DNA from: Hennigella sp045641165
GTDB lineage: Bacteria; Bacillota_I; Bacilli_A; Mycoplasmatales; Mycoplasmoidaceae
Length of the DNA: 64,000 nucleotides
Reading direction: 5' to 3'
Assembly: GCA_045641165.1 (NCBI GenBank)
Contig: JAZUGL010000002.1
Coordinates: 1-64,000 of the forward strand
The notes under the pieces were generated by a model that made no database searches, was not told where the DNA came from, and worked only from the letters and a program-made list of their open reading frames with translations. Position 1 is the first letter of the stretch. Each line of letters starts with the position of its first letter. Both the position numbers and the translations under genes were made by a program. Shown in pieces: positions 53,868 through 63,639 of the stretch.

Positions 53868-54359
53868 TTATTTTTCTAAATCCTTTATTAATGTTCAAAT
53901 TTGGAATAAACAGAAAGCTGTGCATTCGTTGATTACATCAACTCTTTCTTTTGTTTTAGTAACAAAATGATATTCATATAGTTTATCAAAAACCTTAATA
54001 TCAACATATGCCATACCAGATTGTTTCTTTTCAATTGGGTTTATAAAAGAAGCATTACCAGTAACTGATATAGATATATCAGAATTGAAAGAAAGTTGTG
54101 TTCCATTAACCATTTCTCTTGCGCATTCAGGTGAAACAGTTCCATATGTTTCAATGGTTTTTTGACTTACCTTAGCAAATTTATTTTTAGAAAAAGCAGA
54201 ATAAGAAACAAATCCACCCAAAAAACATTTAGAAGCATTTTCAGCTTGGACAAGACTGTTGGCAACCATGCCTCCAGTCATGCTTTCGCAAGTAGAAATA
54301 GTTAAATTTAAACTATTTAACTTATTAACTATCTGTTGATTAATTTTTACGCTTTTCAT
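53868..54359 (-). CDS. pncC: Nicotinamide-nucleotide amidase-like (CinA C-terminal domain)
   Basis: 163 aa. STCESMTGGMVANSLV (~22-37) with the catalytic Ser, FLGGFVSYS, GTVSPECAREMVNG and ISVTGNAS are the conserved CinA_C motifs. Converts nicotinamide mononucleotide to nicotinate mononucleotide in NAD recycling, or acts as damage repair with CinA's other half, which is absent here. One TGA Trp in the last ten codons. Overlaps pgsA by 20 nt. Confidence 0.88.
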
Positions 54360-55002
54360 TTTTTAATGCCTCTTTAATTTGAATAAAATAGATAATTCCT
54401 GAAAAGACAGAAATCAAGCAAGCTAAATACATACAAAGGTTTTGAATTCCTCAATACATTGCCACTTCATCCGGTGCCATTTTGTTAAGACTTTCATTGC
54501 AAATGAAAAAGATGAAAACAATACCAAACATCTGCAAAATAGTTTTTAATTTTCCATATATATTAGCTGGGACAACAACCTTTTTAGTTGCTGCAATCAT
54601 TCTGTCAGCATCAACAGCTATATCTCTTGCAATCATAATAATAGGAATTCAAACAGGAACCATTTGTCAATATGCGAAGCATATCAATACTGAGTTAACT
54701 AAAATCTTGTCTGCAACAGGATCTCATAATTTGCCAAAGTCACTTACTCAATTGAATTTTCTTGCTATCATTCCATCAAGTCAGTCAGTTAAAGAAGCAA
54801 GAATAAAGAATGATCCAGCAATTAATTGGTTTAAATACACTTTAGTGTAAACTCCATGAGTCACTATTGACTCTAACATATAAATAGGTTGACCAAAATA
54901 ATTAGTTGGAATCAAAAGCAAAACAACAATAACTGGTGTAAGGATCATTCTAAACACCAATAACATATTAGGAATGTTTTTCTTTTGAAAAATTTTGTTC
55001 AT
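54340..55002 (-). CDS. pgsA: CDP-diacylglycerol--glycerol-3-phosphate 3-phosphatidyltransferase
   Basis: 220 aa. CDP-alcohol phosphotransferase motif D-G-x2-A-R-x8-G-x3-D-x3-D is seen as DWLDGMIARKF, then DFGKLWDPVADK. Four to six TM segments. Makes PG-phosphate. Start overlaps the asnS stop (TAATG). Confidence 0.92.
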
Positions 55003-56363
55003 TAGAATCTTAATTCGCCTTCAAATCTAGGGAATGGAATAACATCTTTGATGTTATCAACACCAGTTATATACATTAAAATTCTTTCAAAACCTAAACC
55101 AAAACCGGCAGATCTGTAATAACCGTATTTTCTTAAGTCTAAATATCATTGAAGACCCTTAGTATCAATATTTAATTCTTGACACTTTTTAACTATCTTC
55201 TTATAGTTATCTTCCCTTTGGGAACCACCAACAATTTCACCTACACCTGGAACTAATAAGTCACAAGCAGCAACTGTTTTGTGATCTCTATTTTCTTTCA
55301 TATAGAAAGCTTTGATTTCTTTCGGAAAGTTACATAAGAATACTGGAGCCTTAAAGTGTTTTTCACATAAATATCTTTCGTGTTCAGCAGCAAAATCTTT
55401 GCCAAAGAAGATATTACTATCTTCAAACTTGTGTCCATTAGCAACAGCAGCTTTTAAAATTTCAACAGCTTTTGCATAATCTAATCTAACAAATTTATTT
55501 TTAATAATCTCGCTTAACGTAGCAATGGTGTTGTTTTCATATTTCTTGTTTAAGAAAGAAATTTCATCTTTGCATTTAACTAAAACAGTTGAAACAACTT
55601 TTTTGAACATTTGTTCAATAAGCGACATAAGTTGTTTTAAATTCATAAAACTAATTTCAGGTTCAACCATTCAAAATTCAGCCAAGTGTCTATTAGTGTG
55701 ACTTCTTTCAGCTCTAAAAGTTGGACCAAAAGTATAAACTTTTTTTAAACCCAAAGCATAAGCTTCAGCATTTAATTGTCCTGAAACTGTTAAGCTAGCA
55801 GTAGTTGAACCAAAGAAAGGATTTGTTGGATCATCTTTAATAACAAAATTTTCTCCAGCACCTTCACAGTCATTACTTGTAATGATTGGACTTGACATTA
55901 AAATAAAACCTTTAGAATGGAAAAAGTTATGAATAGCAAAAGCTAATTCAGTTCTAACTTTCATAATTGCAGCAGTAGTTGTGCTTCTTGCTCTTATATG
56001 AGCAATTTCTCTTAAAAACTCATTAGAGTGTTGTTTATTTTGAAGTGGGAAATCTTCATCAGCAATTTTTAAAAGTTTTATTTTCTTTGCTTCAAGTTCA
56101 ACTAGTCCTGCTTCTCTTCCTGGTTTTAGAGTTCCACTAACTTCAATAGCAGAAGCTAGTCTATAAGTTTTAACTTCTTCGAAGTTAGAAAGGTTAGAAG
56201 GTTTACAAACAACTTGTAAATTTTTAATTGTTGAACCATCATTTAGTTCAATAAAAACAATCTTTCCGCTATCACGGTTAAACTTAACTCAACCTTGAAT
56301 AGCAACGTCCTGATTTAGTAATTTTTGGTTCTTAAAAATTTTCAAAATTTCTATTTTTCTCAT
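55002..56363 (-). CDS. asnS: Asparagine--tRNA ligase
   Basis: 453 aa. OB-fold anticodon domain (~15-110), class II core with FGPTFRAERSHTNRHLAEFW (motif 2), GEIVGGSQRE and GLGFERILMYITG (motif 3). Asn rather than Asp specificity is inferred from GPTFRAERSHTNRH and the absence of the bacterial AspRS insertion. Its presence implies GatCAB is needed mainly for Gln. Two TGA Trp. First gene of its operon; GAAGG SD. Confidence 0.93.
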
Positions 56364-56393
56364 GAATAAGTACCTTCGCTTATAAGTTATATT

Positions 56394-56431
56394 ATAAATA
56401 AAAAAATCCTAAGTTGTAAACAACTTAGGAT
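56394..56431 (-). terminator. Terminator of dnaJ-grpE
   Basis: TCCTAAGTTG (56407-56416) with CAACTTAGGA (56421-56430), loop TAAA, and a run of T's on the minus strand (A-run 56394-56406). Confidence 0.88.
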
Positions 56432-56436
56432 AGGAA

Positions 56437-57078
56437 TTAATTGTTCTTAACAACCCTAACAAGACATGGTTTTAAAATGTGATCATGCAACTTATAACCT
56501 GGTTCAATAATGCTAATAACAGAGTTATTAGGTTTGCTTTGATCGACAACAGTTTCAAAACATTCCATAACATTTGCATCAAATTCTTGGCCAATTTGAA
56601 CATTAATTTGTTTGATGTTTAAATCATTTAACAAATTGTTAAACATTGTCAAATACATCTTAAAACCATTTAGTCAGTTGGCAATTTTTGGATCCTCAAC
56701 CGGATGATTAACTGCTACAGAAAACTTAGAAACTATGTCAATTAATTCAATCGCTTGATCTTCAATTGCATACTTTTTAGCTTCGGCTAAATTAGTCTTA
56801 AATTTATTATCATTCTCATCAATTTTTTTCTTGATAATTTCATTAGCTTTTATTTCAGCTTGAGAGATTAAACTTTTATATTCTTCTGCCATTTTTTCCA
56901 ATTCAGATTTTAATAAATTAATTTTGGAATTAGCATCTTCCAATTCTTTATTTTTATTACTAATTTCTACTTCTAAATCTATGATTTTCTTAGCAAGTTT
57001 AGATTCTTGAGTTTCTTCTTGGACCTTTTCTTTCTTAGGTTCTTTCTTTGGCTCAACTTTTTTGTTTTGCTTAGACAT
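56437..57078 (-). CDS. grpE: GrpE nucleotide-exchange factor
   Basis: 213 aa. Charged N-terminus, long coiled coil (~25-100), then the beta domain NVQIGQEFDANVMECFETV with VISIIEPGYKLHDHILKPCLVRV, typical of GrpE. One TGA Trp. The start overlaps the dnaJ stop (TAATG); GrpE after DnaJ, without dnaK or hrcA next to them, is less usual than hrcA-grpE-dnaK-dnaJ. Confidence 0.92.
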
Positions 57079-58265
57079 TATTTAACCTCCCTTTTAGCTG
57101 TATCGTAATATTTTTTAACTTCGACATTTTCATTAGTTGCTTCGCAAACTTTTTTAAGTGCATCCATATCTGCTTTAGAATATTTGTTTGGTTTAGCATA
57201 TTTGATAATAGCTATAAGCAATCCATTTTCTCTCCCGAACATTTTCTTCTTAGCGTTTTTAATACCAGCATTATCAAGTTCAATTTCAGTTAAATTAGGT
57301 GTGCCTGCATCTAGATTTATGGTTTTAAAACCATAAGGAGTTGGAACTTGAACTTTGCCACCTGTTATAGCCAATAGAGGATCAACTAAAACTTGTGTAT
57401 AAAGTTTGTTACCTTGTTTCTTAAAGATTCTTGAATTTGAAACATTGATTTGAACATACAAATCTCCAGAATAGTTTTTATAACTATTACCCTTACCATT
57501 TATTTTTACAATTTGTCCATTTTCAATGCCTGGATCAATTTCAAGTTCATATGTTTTTAACTGTTCAACATATTTTTTACCTTTACATTTACGACAAGGC
57601 TTTTTAATAATCTTGCCTGTTCCATTACAATAAGGGCACGTAGATTGTGATTGCATGATGCCAAAAGGTGTTTGTCTTCTTTGAACAACCACGCCCGAAC
57701 CATGACAATGACTACATGTTTCTTCTGCCCCCGCTTCTTTAGAAACGCCTGTTCCGTTACATTCATCACAAGTGTTTTTGGTTTTTATAGTTACTTCTCT
57801 TTTACAACCTAAAACAGAATCTAGGAAGTCAATATTTATTGCAGTTTGAATATTTAATTCATATGGAATAGTACTTTGTCTTCTTGTTTTTGTTCTTCTT
57901 CCGCCACCAAAAATTCCACCAAAAATATCATCAATATCTATACCACCATCGCCGCCAAAGGAGAATTTCATTCCTCCTTGTCCGCCAAAAAATTCATTAA
58001 AAATATCAAAAGGGTTACCGCCAGTAAAACCTTGTTGGTTTAAACCTTCATGACCAAATTGGTCATAAGTTCTACGCTTTTGTGGATCAGATAAAACAGC
58101 ATATGCTTCGTTTATTTCTTTAAACCTAGCTTCTGCGTCTGGTGCTTTGTTTCTATCGGGGTGATATTGCATAGCAAGTTTTCTAAAAGCCCTTTTAATA
58201 TCTTGTTCATTGGCATTTTTAGATAAACCTAGTACTTCGTAATAGTCCCTTTTACTTGTAGCCAT
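57078..58265 (-). CDS. dnaJ: Chaperone DnaJ
   Basis: 395 aa, complete type I. J domain (1-70) with HPD in MQYHPDRN, Gly/Phe-rich region (~75-125), four CxxCxGxG repeats (CDECNGTG, CSHCHGSG, CPYCNGTG, CRKCKGKK), and C-terminal substrate domains. Short leader of about 13 nt from a minus TATAAT (58285-58290); the CIRCE element lies just upstream. Confidence 0.96.
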   Translation of the reverse strand: MATSKRDYYEVLGLSKNANEQDIKRAFRKLAMQYHPDRNKAPDAEARFKEINEAYAVLSDPQKRRTYDQFGHEGLNQQGFTGGNPFDIFNEFFGGQGGMKFSFGGDGGIDIDDIFGGIFGGGRRTKTRRQSTIPYELNIQTAINIDFLDSVLGCKREVTIKTKNTCDECNGTGVSKEAGAEETCSHCHGSGVVVQRRQTPFGIMQSQSTCPYCNGTGKIIKKPCRKCKGKKYVEQLKTYELEIDPGIENGQIVKINGKGNSYKNYSGDLYVQINVSNSRIFKKQGNKLYTQVLVDPLLAITGGKVQVPTPYGFKTINLDAGTPNLTEIELDNAGIKNAKKKMFGRENGLLIAIIKYAKPNKYSKADMDALKKVCEATNENVEVKKYYDTAKREVK

Positions 58266-58284
58266 AATATAAAATACTAATAGT

Positions 58285-58290
58285 ATTATA
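58285..58290 (-). promoter_or_regulatory. -10 of dnaJ-grpE
   Basis: TATAAT on the minus strand, 19 nt before the dnaJ ATG, just downstream of CIRCE. The -35 zone is covered by CIRCE. Confidence 0.6.
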
Positions 58291-58298
58291 CAAAAAAA

Positions 58299-58325
58299 TT
58301 AGCACTCATAAGAAAAAAGTGCTAA
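58299..58325. promoter_or_regulatory. CIRCE operator (HrcA site)
   Basis: TTAGCACTC (58299-58307), 9-nt spacer, AAGTGCTAA (58317-58325). The consensus TTAGCACTC-N9-GAGTGCTAA is matched with one change (G to A). It is 9 bp upstream of the dnaJ -10 (58285-58290), covering the -35 zone, so HrcA would block transcription of dnaJ-grpE. Confidence 0.92.
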
Positions 58326-58343
58326 TTATTTAAAATCTTGATT

Positions 58344-59552
58344 TTATTCATCAAATTCTTTATCGAGCTTAGTCAAATCGTTAGTTGGTGTGGCTGCTTC
58401 TTCTACGTCTTTTAATAAAGATTCAAAGTCTTCAAAACTTATTGGAGCAGTGGGATCATTACTTTTCTTTTGTTCGTCCTTCAATTCAAATTGAGGCATA
58501 AAACCGCTACCCGAAATTAGATATGTGATGATAATACTATCATCATCTTGATAGTCTACACCAGAAACTAAATTTAATAATTCGTTTTGTGTAACTTCCA
58601 TCATGGCATTTTTAATATTAACAATAATATTAGTGTTTGTTTTCTTAGATAAAACTAGGTTTGCTATAGCATTTTTAGCCTTAACTATTTCTACATCGCA
58701 GATGTTATTCAAAATGCTTGTTTTAACCATTCTATCTAGTTCATCATCACTTAAGTTTTCACAACTAATTCTTAAACTATTAGCCATAAAGAACTTGTTC
58801 TTTAGGAAGAAAGATTTTAAATCAGCAAAGTCAATATTAATTTGTGATGGCTTAAAAATAATATTGATAATCTGATTAATAATCATACCTATCTGCCCGT
58901 TGGCATAGCTATATGCTTCAAAGAAAGATATATCTTTCTTGTTGTTAATAATTTTTTCGTTGCTTATAGTTGTTACACTATCTACAACATTTGATAATTG
59001 TTGTAAACTACTAAAAGCATTATTAAAGACTAAGTTACCTTCTGCTGCAATTGATGGCATGTTGACGATGGCAACGGTTAGGATTCCAAGCTCTTTTGCT
59101 ATTTTTGCAAGCTCAGGAGCGCCGCCAGAGCCTGTACCCTTGCCAAGTCCTGCAATGATGAACAAAATGTCTGTATCGGCCAATTCTTGCTTAATTATTT
59201 CTTTATCATGAATAACAGCTTTGGCCCCAATTTCTGGTTTTCCGCCCGAACCATAACCCTTTAGTTCTTCCTTGTCAAGAACATAAATGTTTTCAACATT
59301 TGTCATCAATTTAAATGGTCCAACATCTGTATTAAGCGCATATAGTGTGCAAGCTTTTTTAAGTTCAGGTCTGTATGTATTTATATAGTTTATCACATTA
59401 CAACCTGCACCACCTATACCCATAACTTTAATTTTTATGTCGGCTTTTGTGTTGCCTTCGTCATCAAAATTAACATTAGAGAAAGATTTTTTCTCTTTCT
59501 TAGGTTCTTTCTCTAGGTCTTCAATTGTAAAGTTAAGTTTGATGTCTTCCAT
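58344..59552 (-). CDS. ftsZ: Cell division protein FtsZ
   Basis: 402 aa. Tubulin-like GTPase forming the Z-ring. GIGGAGCNVINY (~45-56), a GTP-binding signature reading GLGKGTGSGGAPE (~135-147; usually G-G-G-T-G-T-G), and T7 NIDFADLKSFF. The N-terminal extension (~40 aa, acidic) and a C-terminal tail rich in Asp/Glu are longer than in many mycoplasmas. 5 nt after the FtsA-like gene. Confidence 0.93.
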   Translation of the reverse strand: MEDIKLNFTIEDLEKEPKKEKKSFSNVNFDDEGNTKADIKIKVMGIGGAGCNVINYINTYRPELKKACTLYALNTDVGPFKLMTNVENIYVLDKEELKGYGSGGKPEIGAKAVIHDKEIIKQELADTDILFIIAGLGKGTGSGGAPELAKIAKELGILTVAIVNMPSIAAEGNLVFNNAFSSLQQLSNVVDSVTTISNEKIINNKKDISFFEAYSYANGQIGMIINQIINIIFKPSQINIDFADLKSFFLKNKFFMANSLRISCENLSDDELDRMVKTSILNNICDVEIVKAKNAIANLVLSKKTNTNIIVNIKNAMMEVTQNELLNLVSGVDYQDDDSIIITYLISGSGFMPQFELKDEQKKSNDPTAPISFEDFESLLKDVEEAATPTNDLTKLDKEFDE

Positions 59553-59557
59553 TTTTA

Positions 59558-60598
59558 TTAAGCAGGTAATTCACTAATAGCTTTGCTAATTTTAGTTTCA
59601 AAACTGTAATGGTTGTCCTTGTTAGATAATTTATCTAAGTTGTTTAAACAAACAGCATTGTCTAAACTAATATTTTCTAAGCCTACAATATTGTTTTTAT
59701 AGAAATCAAAGTTTCCTATTGCATCAATTTTGCTTTGACTGATAATGTTTACATTAGTATAGTCGCTTCAACCAATTTGTTTAAAGATTTGATTGTAAAG
59801 TTGATTTCTTCATTCATTAACAAAGTCTTTAGCTTTAACATAGTTAATTGAACCATTTAAAAAGTCTAAATTCATAACTACATTAGTGTCTTCGTCATTG
59901 CTTGAAACCAAATTTGCAAGTTTTAAAGCTTGGTCAACTTGTTCAATGCTTAGATCATATTTTAAACCAATAGCCAACTTTAAATCATTAAAGTTAATAT
60001 CTAAACATTGACATGAAACTAGTTTGCCATCTAGATATTGACAAACTACGTTTTTGCCATCAACAAGGTCAATAGACATTTCTTTACCAACATTTCTTCT
60101 GTTGAGCAATGTGTATGTATTAGCTGTGTTTTTAATAGAAACATTACATTGTTTCACAATGGAAATTAAGCCCTTGTATGTTGTGTAGTTACAAGCACAA
60201 ATTTTGTAGCTTGCTTTGCAAGTAAATTCTGCTTCATCAAATTTAATGCTGTCAAAAACAATGTCATTTACATAGTAATTATCAATTTTTGCCTTCTTGT
60301 AAATTTCATTTTTTACATCATCAACTGTGGAACAATCAGCAAAAACTTGATTGTAATAATTTATCATAGATAGTTCGGTATCATTGAAAATGACATTTGC
60401 ACTTTTAATGTTAAAACCAAGGAAGTTAGCACCATCTGTTAATAGTTGTGTTAATTTAACTTTTAAATTATCAGGTGTTGTTTCATATTGCGAAGCAAAT
60501 AAGATATTAATTTTGTCATCTACTATATTTGAAACAACAAGGGCAACACTTGTGTTGTTTATGAATATTACTTTATTTAAGGTTCTACTATCTTCCAT
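59558..60598 (-). CDS. Divergent FtsA-like protein of the division cluster
   Basis: 346 aa, no signal peptide. Occupies the place held by MG223 (rsmH-MG223-ftsZ) in M. genitalium. The N-terminus VIFINNTSVALVVSNIV resembles the first phosphate-binding strand pair of FtsA; the segment MSIDLVDGKNVVCQYLDGKL, then DLKLAIGLKYDLSIEQVDQ (about 172-225) resembles the FtsA phosphate-2 motif followed by the I-T-x-D-I-A / E-x-x-K helix. Catalytic residues and the C-terminal amphipathic membrane helix are not evident. A remnant or fast-evolving FtsA is my best reading. Two TGA Trp. SD AGAGG. Confidence 0.55.
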
Positions 60599-60607
60599 GG
60601 TTTACCT

Positions 60608-61528
60608 CTATATTTTTTGGATAACTCTCAACTTTGCACTATGGCTTCTGTTATTTTTTTCTATTTCCTTCTTTGAAGGAAGAATAGGTTTTTTATTTAC
60701 TAACTTAAACTCAGGTTTTATTAATTTTGAGATTGGGACTTCTTTAGAATAAAGGTCTTTTGCTTCCGATCATTGTCTAAACATTGTTTTGACAATTCTG
60801 TCTTCTAAGGAATGAAAGGTAATGACTGCAAGTCTTCCACTTTTATTTAGCAAGTTTTTAGCTTTAGCTAATCCTTCTTTTAGAACATCCAATTCTTTGT
60901 TTGTTTCTATTCTTAAAGCCTGGAAATATACTTTGGCTGGATGTTTTCTATTTAGGTTTTTGCCAAAACAACTGCAAATAATGTCAGATAATTCTTTAGT
61001 TGTTTTGATTGGTTTTTGCTTGCGATACTTTAGTATTGCATCAACAATGTTGTTTGGTTTTTTGTCTTCAGCATATAGTTTGAAGATTCTTATTAACTGC
61101 TCACGCGTATAGGTATTAATGATTGTGTATGCGCTTAAGGAGCTATTAGGATTCATTCTCATGTCTAGTGGTCCATTTAGCTTGTAGCTAAAGCCTCTTT
61201 TTGGATCATCAAACATTAAACTACTTACACCCAAATCGAAAATAATTCCGTCAGCTTTTGAAGTTATTACTTCATCTAATCTCGAGAAGTTAGTTTGTAT
61301 AACAGTTACATTCTTATTAGTCTTGAATTTCTCCTTTAAATGCTTAATAGCTTGTGGATCTTGATCTAAGCAGATTAGTTTACCATTTGTTAGTTGATTA
61401 AGAATCAATGAGCTATGGCCACCAAATCCTGCGGTGCAATCAATGTATGTTCCGTTTGGTTTAATTGCTAAATTAGCAATTGTCTCACCAGCTAGAACCG
61501 GAATGTGGACATTATTTTTTGTCTCCAT
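60608..61528 (-). CDS. rsmH: 16S rRNA (cytosine1402-N4)-methyltransferase
   Basis: 306 aa. HIPVLAGETI at the N-terminus, CTAGFGGHSSLIL (SAM motif), FDLGVSSLMFDDPKRGFSY and KSGRLAVITFHSLEDRIVK are RsmH signatures. TGA at 60770-60772 is Trp. Starts within mraZ (17-nt overlap). Confidence 0.95.
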
Positions 61529-61952
61529 CGTCTATTCTTTCAGCGACAGCTTCAAATTTACTATCAGTATCTGATTTGAATTTAGAATATGCTTTAGCAT
61601 CTCAAACCTCGAGTTTATTTCCAAGACCGATAATTACAACGTTCTTCTTTAAAGAAGCGATCTTTGCCAAAACTTCAGGGATTAAGATACGGTTAGCCTT
61701 ATCTAGTTCTAATTCGCTACTGTTAGCTAAAATTTGTCTAGCAAGTACACGGGAATCTTTCTTATTTTGTGAATAAGATAAGATTTGGTTTGACCAAACT
61801 TCAAAGTCTTCACGGCTTCTTAATTCAAGACAGCCTTCAAAACCTTTAGAAGCCACAACAACACGTTTAGAAAACTTGTCTACAAGTTTTGCAGGTAGAC
61901 TTAGTCTATTTTTTTCATCTATTACGTGTTCGTATGTGCCTAGAAATAGCAT
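61512..61952 (-). CDS. mraZ: MraZ transcriptional regulator of the division cluster
   Basis: 146 aa from ATG 61952 (148 from GTG 61958). Two swapped-hairpin AbrB-type halves with FLGTYEHVIDEKNRLSLPAK and LELDKANRILIPEVL. Ring-forming DNA-binding protein that controls its own operon. One TGA Trp in the C-terminal region. Confidence 0.94.
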
Positions 61953-61953
61953 T

Positions 61954-61980
61954 CCCACTTTTCTCCACTTTCTCCCACTT
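61954..61980 (-). promoter_or_regulatory. Three MraZ boxes
   Basis: On the minus strand the sequence repeats AAGTGG every 10 bp three times (plus complement at 61954-61960, 61965-61970, 61974-61980), the repeat pattern of the MraZ binding sites. All three lie between the -10 (TATAAT, minus 61981-61986) and the start codon and overlap the SD (GGAG). MraZ binding there would most simply repress. Confidence 0.8.
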
Positions 61981-61986
61981 ATTATA
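61981..61986 (-). promoter_or_regulatory. -10 of the mraZ operon
   Basis: TATAAT on the minus strand adjacent to the MraZ boxes; TSS expected near 61974, inside the first box. Confidence 0.55.
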
Positions 61987-62035
61987 TAACTAAAATAAAA
62001 ATAAATAAAAAAAATTTAAAAATTTTAATTTTTTG

Positions 62036-62074
62036 ATTAAAAAAACACACGCCTGAGCGTGCGCTTGTTTGTTA
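62036..62074 (-). terminator. Terminator of the leuS-pepA operon
   Basis: On the minus strand, CACGC (with AACAAGCG before it) pairs with GCGTG around TCAG, followed by seven T's. Downstream of pepA and upstream of mraZ. Confidence 0.7.
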
Positions 62075-62087
62075 TAAAGTAAACACT

Positions 62088-63422
62088 TTACTTGTTAAAA
62101 TTATTGACCGCAAATAGATAGAAAGTTAATATTAACGGAGTTACAGCATGCTTTTTAAATTCATTTGTTCCAGCAATATCAAAGTGAGCAAAATCATCAC
62201 ATTTACTAAATAGTCTTAAAAACATAGCAGCTGTAGCATTGCTTGCTTCTCTTTCACCTTTGGTGTTATTAGCACAATCGGCAATATCGCTTGACTTGTT
62301 AACCATTTCACTATACTCAGTATAAAATGGCATGCATAAAACATGTTCTAATGAAAGTTTAGATGCTTCAGATATAGCTTTAGCTGTATCTGATTTGGTT
62401 GTTCAACATGGAGTCATGTAATCACCAAACGCATAAGCACTTAAACCAGTTAAAGTACCAATTGAGAAAACTTTAGATACTTTATATTTCTTATTAGCAT
62501 ATGCTATGGCATCAGCTAATATTAGTCTACCTTCAGAATCTGGAGAAGTAATTTCTACAGATCTACCATTGCATGCCTTATATACATCTGACACAAGCAT
62601 ACTATTTTCATTAATTAGGTTTTTTGCCATAGGCATAAAACCTACTACATTAACTTTAGCATTGCTTTTGGCTAAAGCATAGATTGTTCCAAAGACAGTT
62701 GCAGCACCTGTCATATCTTGGTTCATGCCTGTCATGTATTGATTAGGTTTTAATTCATATCCACCTGCATCAAACATAATACCTTTACCAACTAGTGCAA
62801 GCAAGTTCTTGCTTGGCGCATTTTTGTATTCAACCACAAGCATTTTGGCTGGTTCATTTGAACCAGAGTTAACTGCTTGCAGTAATTCCATTTTTTCTTT
62901 TTTAATGTCTTTTAAATCCAAAACTTTAACTTTAAGTTTCTTGTTTTTAAGATTAGCAAGTAATTTTCTAGCATCAACAGCAAAATCTTCAATGCCTAAA
63001 TAGTTAGCTGGCATAACTTGGAATTGTCTAGCTAAATGAATACCATTTAGAACATCAATAGCACCCTTAACTTCATAGTTGTCATTTTTGTTACACAAAA
63101 TGTTTGCTTCAAACTTATCTTTTTTACTTTTTAAAGTAAAAGAAGGTTCATTAAAAGCATCAATTCTAGCCAATAAAGCACAAGCTAGAGAAAATTTGCA
63201 TTTTGGTTTTAAAACTTTTAAGAAACTACTGATATCAAAAGCAATATCTTTTTCAGCATATTTCATTAATGAAACTGAAATTTGTCTAAATAGGTCAAAG
63301 TCTACAGGCTTGTTAGGTATAACAAAAGTAGCAGTTTTACCCTTAGAATCAACTTTAAATTTCTTTCCAGCTTTAGCAATGATCTTAACAACCTTTTTGC
63401 CAACCTTTTGATTAATCTTCAT
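62088..63422 (-). CDS. pepA: Leucyl aminopeptidase
   Basis: 444 aa, M17 family. Metal and catalytic residues are kept: GKGIMFDAGGYELKP (Lys, Asp, Lys), QDMTGAA (Asp) and PDSEGRLILADA (Asp, Glu, Arg, where the family has NTDAEGRL). Trims N-terminal residues from peptides, a source of amino acids in an auxotroph. One TGA Trp at 62403-62405. Two nt after the small basic gene. Confidence 0.92.
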
Positions 63423-63424
63423 AA

Positions 63425-63637
63425 CTACCTACCTTTTTTATATTGCTCTTGTCTAATTTTCCTATATCTTTGATCAAGATATTTTCTCTTAGCTTTTTGT
63501 TTTAACTTAAAAATTTTATTTTTAAGTTTTTTCTTATAACAAGGCTTAACTCTCTTGCTTTTTTTATTATATAACTTTGCTATTTCTTTTTGTGTACCTA
63601 AGTCCACAAATGGTTTTCTTTGATAATTGTTTTTCAT
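63425..63637 (-). CDS. Small highly basic protein, unknown (possibly ribosome-associated)
   Basis: 70 aa, about 40% Lys/Arg, no acidic clusters, predicted helical (KKLKNKIFKLKQKAKRKY). Likely binds RNA. It does not show clear bS21 signatures, so I do not call it rpsU. It begins 2 nt after the leuS stop and ends 2 nt before pepA, in one operon. Confidence 0.6.
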   Translation of the reverse strand: MKNNYQRKPFVDLGTQKEIAKLYNKKSKRVKPCYKKKLKNKIFKLKQKAKRKYLDQRYRKIRQEQYKKGR

Positions 63638-63639
63638 AT

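Noticed and set aside
63425..63637. Small basic protein as bS21 (rpsU)
   Set aside because: Length and charge fit, but the typical YEKPS/RRKR pattern is not evident; left as unknown.
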